Source: an uncultured Lachnospiraceae bacterium
GTDB taxonomy: Bacteria; Bacillota; Clostridia; Lachnospirales; Lachnospiraceae
Length of the DNA stretch: 64,000 bases
Direction of reading: 5' to 3'
Assembly (NCBI GenBank): GCA_900315735.1
Contig: ONAD01000002.1
Coordinates: 109,291-173,290 of the forward strand
Below the pieces are notes generated by a model. The model did not search any database. It saw only the letters and a list, made by a program, of their open reading frames with translations, and was not told where the DNA came from. How positions within the stretch are numbered: the stretch's first letter is position 1; each line of letters starts with the position of its first letter. Shown here in pieces: positions 61,826 through 64,000 of this stretch. A program made the translations under genes and the position numbers.

Positions 61826-63037
61826 ATGGCAGATAAAACACAGTTTCGTACCATCGAAACAGACGAAGAAGAACTGAATACCAAAATACGGAAACATCGT
61901 TTGAAAATAATGAAAATCATATTGCTGGTGCTGGCACTGATTGCCGTTGTGGCAGTGGGAATTTTCTTTTTCCAGAAATTGCGGAAATACAACAGTTACA
62001 CGGTAGAAAAAAGCGTGGAGCGTCAGGATTCCGCCGGAAGCCAGTTCCTTGCATATGGAAAAGGATTTATCAAGTACAGCAATGACGGAGCAATTTATAC
62101 CGATGCCAATGATGAGCTGTACTGGAACCAGACCTATGAGATGAAAGAACCAATGGCAGATGTCTGTGAGGATTATGTGGCATTGGCGGATAAGGGCGGA
62201 ACCGAAATCTATATCATGAATCAGGCAGGAATGCAGGGAAAAATCGAGACACCTATGAACATTTCCAAAATAAGCGTAGCCAACCAGGGCGTTGTGGCGG
62301 TATGGATGGAAAGCGACGGAGAGAATTACATCCGTATGTATGACAAAAATGGCAAAAATCTGGTGTCCGGAGCATTTTATACAGAAAAAAGCGGCTATCC
62401 GCTGGACATTTCCCTTTGCAATGACGGAAAGAAACTGGCGGTGTCCATGCTTACGGTCAATAATGGAGAAGTATGCAGCACAATCAAATTCTATAATTTT
62501 GGTTCAGTAGGACAAAATGAGATTGATTATATGGTAGGAAGCTTTGACTATCCGGATGTGATTATCCCGCAGATAGAATTTACCGATAACAACCGTCTTG
62601 TGGCATTTGGAGATTCCAAAATTATTTTATTCAGCGGCACCCAGAAGCCGGAGCCGGATGATGAGATTGCACTGAATCAGGAGATAAAAAGCGTATTTAC
62701 CAGCGAAAATTATATTGGAATCATTTACAATAATGACGTGCAGGCAGAATCTGATTCCGAAAGTACGGAAGAAAACCGTCATATGGAAATTTATAATACT
62801 AGTGGCAAGCATGTTTTGAGCAAGGATTTTACCATGGATTATGAAAATGTGGACTTCCTTGGAAATGGAGAAATCTGTATCCGGAATGCCACGGAGTGTC
62901 TGATTTACAATACATACGGTGTGAAAAAATTTTCCTATACATTTGATACACCGCTCTATGATGTGATTTCGGACGGCAGCCAGAATGGCTATGTATTTAT
63001 AATGGAAGGAACAACAGAGAAGGTAAGGCTGAAGTGA
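61826..63037 (+). CDS. DUF5711-like membrane protein
   Basis: This 403-residue protein has an N-terminal charged segment, one membrane anchor (about 28-50) and a long outside domain that reads as a beta propeller-like repeat (DGAIYTDANDELYWNQTYEM, ADKGGTEIYIMNQAG, NISKISVANQGVVAVWMES). I associate this with DUF5711. No catalytic motif is visible. It lies between a LysM protein and CvpA and overlaps the cvpA start, so it may belong to an envelope-related unit. Function unknown. Confidence 0.75.
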   Translation: MADKTQFRTIETDEEELNTKIRKHRLKIMKIILLVLALIAVVAVGIFFFQKLRKYNSYTVEKSVERQDSAGSQFLAYGKGFIKYSNDGAIYTDANDELYWNQTYEMKEPMADVCEDYVALADKGGTEIYIMNQAGMQGKIETPMNISKISVANQGVVAVWMESDGENYIRMYDKNGKNLVSGAFYTEKSGYPLDISLCNDGKKLAVSMLTVNNGEVCSTIKFYNFGSVGQNEIDYMVGSFDYPDVIIPQIEFTDNNRLVAFGDSKIILFSGTQKPEPDDEIALNQEIKSVFTSENYIGIIYNNDVQAESDSESTEENRHMEIYNTSGKHVLSKDFTMDYENVDFLGNGEICIRNATECLIYNTYGVKKFSYTFDTPLYDVISDGSQNGYVFIMEGTTEKVRLK

Positions 63038-63750
63038 ATTGGTTATTGATATGTGTGATTGCGGTCCTGGTGATATGTGCATTGGAGGGATATTTCCGGG
63101 GATTTGTGAAAATTATATTCTCCCTGTTTGCAATGATTATTACCCTTGCAGTGGTGGCAGTTGCGTCACCGAAGATTACAACTTATATAGAAGAAAACAC
63201 GGCACTGGATGAAAGAATCACCGAGAAATGTCTGGAACATGTGGAAAAAAATGCGCAGGACCGGCTGAACCGGGAAGCACAGGAGAAGTCCGAAGAGACC
63301 AGACAGCAGCTGGAAGAAAATGGTGTCAGTGGCAGCGAACTGGATGCAATTATGGACAGAGCGGCAGAGGCAGGCAGTGATGCGGTCCATCAGGCACTGG
63401 TGGATAGCGGAGTCTATCAGGCAATGGCAGAAAAAATTGCGCATTTTATCATCAGCCTGATTGCCTGCATAGTGACATACCTGGTGGTATATCTGGTTCT
63501 TCATATTATTTTAAATGTGCTGGATCTGGTGGTGAAGCTGCCGGTACTGAAAGGAATCAACCGGTTCCTTGGGATGCTGGCAGGCGGTATAAAAGGATTT
63601 CTCATTGTCTGGGTGGCATTTTATCTGATACATATTATGGCAGCAACAGATTTGGGCATGCGGCTGGTGGCATATATCGGAGAAAATGAGTTCCTTACAT
63701 TCCTTTATCAGCATAATCTTCTGGTACAGATATTTACCGGAATTTTCTAA
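63034..63750 (+). CDS. CvpA-family membrane protein
   Basis: This 238-residue protein starts at a GTG that overlaps the stop of the DUF5711-like gene. It has the CvpA/colicin V production pattern of four membrane segments (near 3-20, 28-48, 140-165 and 185-205), with the typical GYFRGFVKIIFSLFAMIITL near the start. An amphipathic, Gln/Glu-rich stretch lies between TM2 and TM3, longer than in E. coli CvpA. CvpA proteins are linked with envelope integrity. A terminator follows. Confidence 0.85.
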   Translation: MNWLLICVIAVLVICALEGYFRGFVKIIFSLFAMIITLAVVAVASPKITTYIEENTALDERITEKCLEHVEKNAQDRLNREAQEKSEETRQQLEENGVSGSELDAIMDRAAEAGSDAVHQALVDSGVYQAMAEKIAHFIISLIACIVTYLVVYLVLHIILNVLDLVVKLPVLKGINRFLGMLAGGIKGFLIVWVAFYLIHIMAATDLGMRLVAYIGENEFLTFLYQHNLLVQIFTGIF

Positions 63751-63798
63751 AATGCATAAAATGTATAAAAAATTTAAAATGACATAAAAATATCAACA

Positions 63799-63847
63799 AA
63801 TAGATATTGTAGGATGAAAAAATGAAATCCACAATATCTATTACTTT
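63799..63847 (+). terminator. Terminator after cvpA
   Basis: AATAGATATTGT (63799-63810) pairs perfectly with ACAATATCTATT (63831-63842), extended inside by GGAT/ATCC, and ACTTTTT follows. This ends the LysM-DUF5711-cvpA unit. Confidence 0.85.
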
Positions 63848-63904
63848 TTGTTAGGAACCACAAACCATCTGAAAAAAGTGTGTAAAAAAACCGAAAAAAG
63901 GGTG

Positions 63905-63933
63905 TTGACATCCCGAAAATGACGTGCTATTAT
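63905..63933 (+). promoter_or_regulatory. Strong promoter near the window end, possibly rRNA
   Basis: TTGACA (63905-63910) and TATTAT (63928-63933) are near-consensus boxes with a 17-base spacer. The sequence after it has a CCGC...GCGG hairpin. No coding start follows within the window. This position and strength suit an rRNA or tRNA operon whose gene would begin beyond the edge, which is inference. Confidence 0.6.
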
Positions 63934-64000
63934 AAAACTCCACCGCGCAGGGAACACCTGATGCGGCGGAAAATAAGAATTAAAAAAATAAAAAAAGTTG

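Overview
The window looks like a chromosomal segment of a gut Lachnospiraceae-type Firmicute (Blautia/Dorea/Roseburia-like). The support is low-to-moderate GC, strong AGGAGG ribosome sites, a long Alu-containing SRP RNA, Clostridia-type families (reverse rubrerythrin, EFR1 ferredoxin-flavodoxins, ROK glucokinase, spore-cortex enzymes) and families I associate with Lachnospiraceae (DUF6128-, DUF6483- and DUF5711-like). The genus is inference. No phage, integrase, transposase or CRISPR array was found.

Layout. 1-3.2 kb: the start of a secreted GLUG-repeat surface protein (cut by the window edge), an acidic hypothetical protein, and a 510-bp imperfect palindrome. 3.2-9.7 kb: HAD phosphatase, lipoprotein, GH13 alpha-glucosidase, cupin, two small unknowns and an acyltransferase. 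9.9-12 kb: SseB-like protein, FMN alpha-hydroxy-acid dehydrogenase and a YjbR-alkyltransferase fusion. 12-14.3 kb (minus): purA-pyrB. 14.3-21.6 kb: a ThrE-type exporter pair divergent from two LysR genes plus yfcE, a MetE-like methyltransferase, and a TauE permease with its MarR regulator. 21.7-25.7 kb: a ProX-type editing protein, rubrerythrin and PerR sharing one operator type, a DUF6128-like protein, a GNAT and tadA. 25.7-29.1 kb: SRP RNA, glucokinase, and nagB-nagA.

29.5-34.3 kb: a one-gene fusion of a CwlD-like amidase with a PdaA-like deacetylase (both steps of muramic-delta-lactam formation in spore cortex), a small membrane protein, a CHASE-GGDEF-PAS cyclase, and a DUF554 gene broken by an in-frame stop. 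34.3-39.4 kb is a patchy accessory stretch: an AraC regulator lacking its N-terminus, a four-gene run (ABM monooxygenase, ogt, HD protein, methyltransferase), an ATC-hydrolase-like gene with a 3' frameshift, and a hipBA module with a perfect 17-bp inverted repeat at its start codon. 39.5-50.4 kb: small regulators with partner genes (TetR-EFR1-SDR; MarR/thioesterase-EFR1; GNAT-TetR-paralogous membrane pair; XRE membrane protein), a U32-like protein, an ICMT-type methyltransferase, a DUF6483-like protein and a CDF transporter.

50.5-64 kb returns to core functions: tRNA-Ser(CGA), an OPT peptide transporter with a solo PqqD-like protein and PepD dipeptidase, phosphofructokinase, dnaX-ybaB-recR, split transketolase, and a cell-envelope run (LysM protein, DUF5711-like, CvpA) ending before a strong promoter that may drive an rRNA operon beyond the edge.

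The most unusual items are the large palindrome at 2538-3047, the CwlD-PdaA fusion, the hipBA operator, the paired PerR boxes, the OPT-PqqD-PepD arrangement, the LysM protein with a possible degenerate MPN-like domain, and three decaying genes within 4 kb (33.5-37.8 kb).
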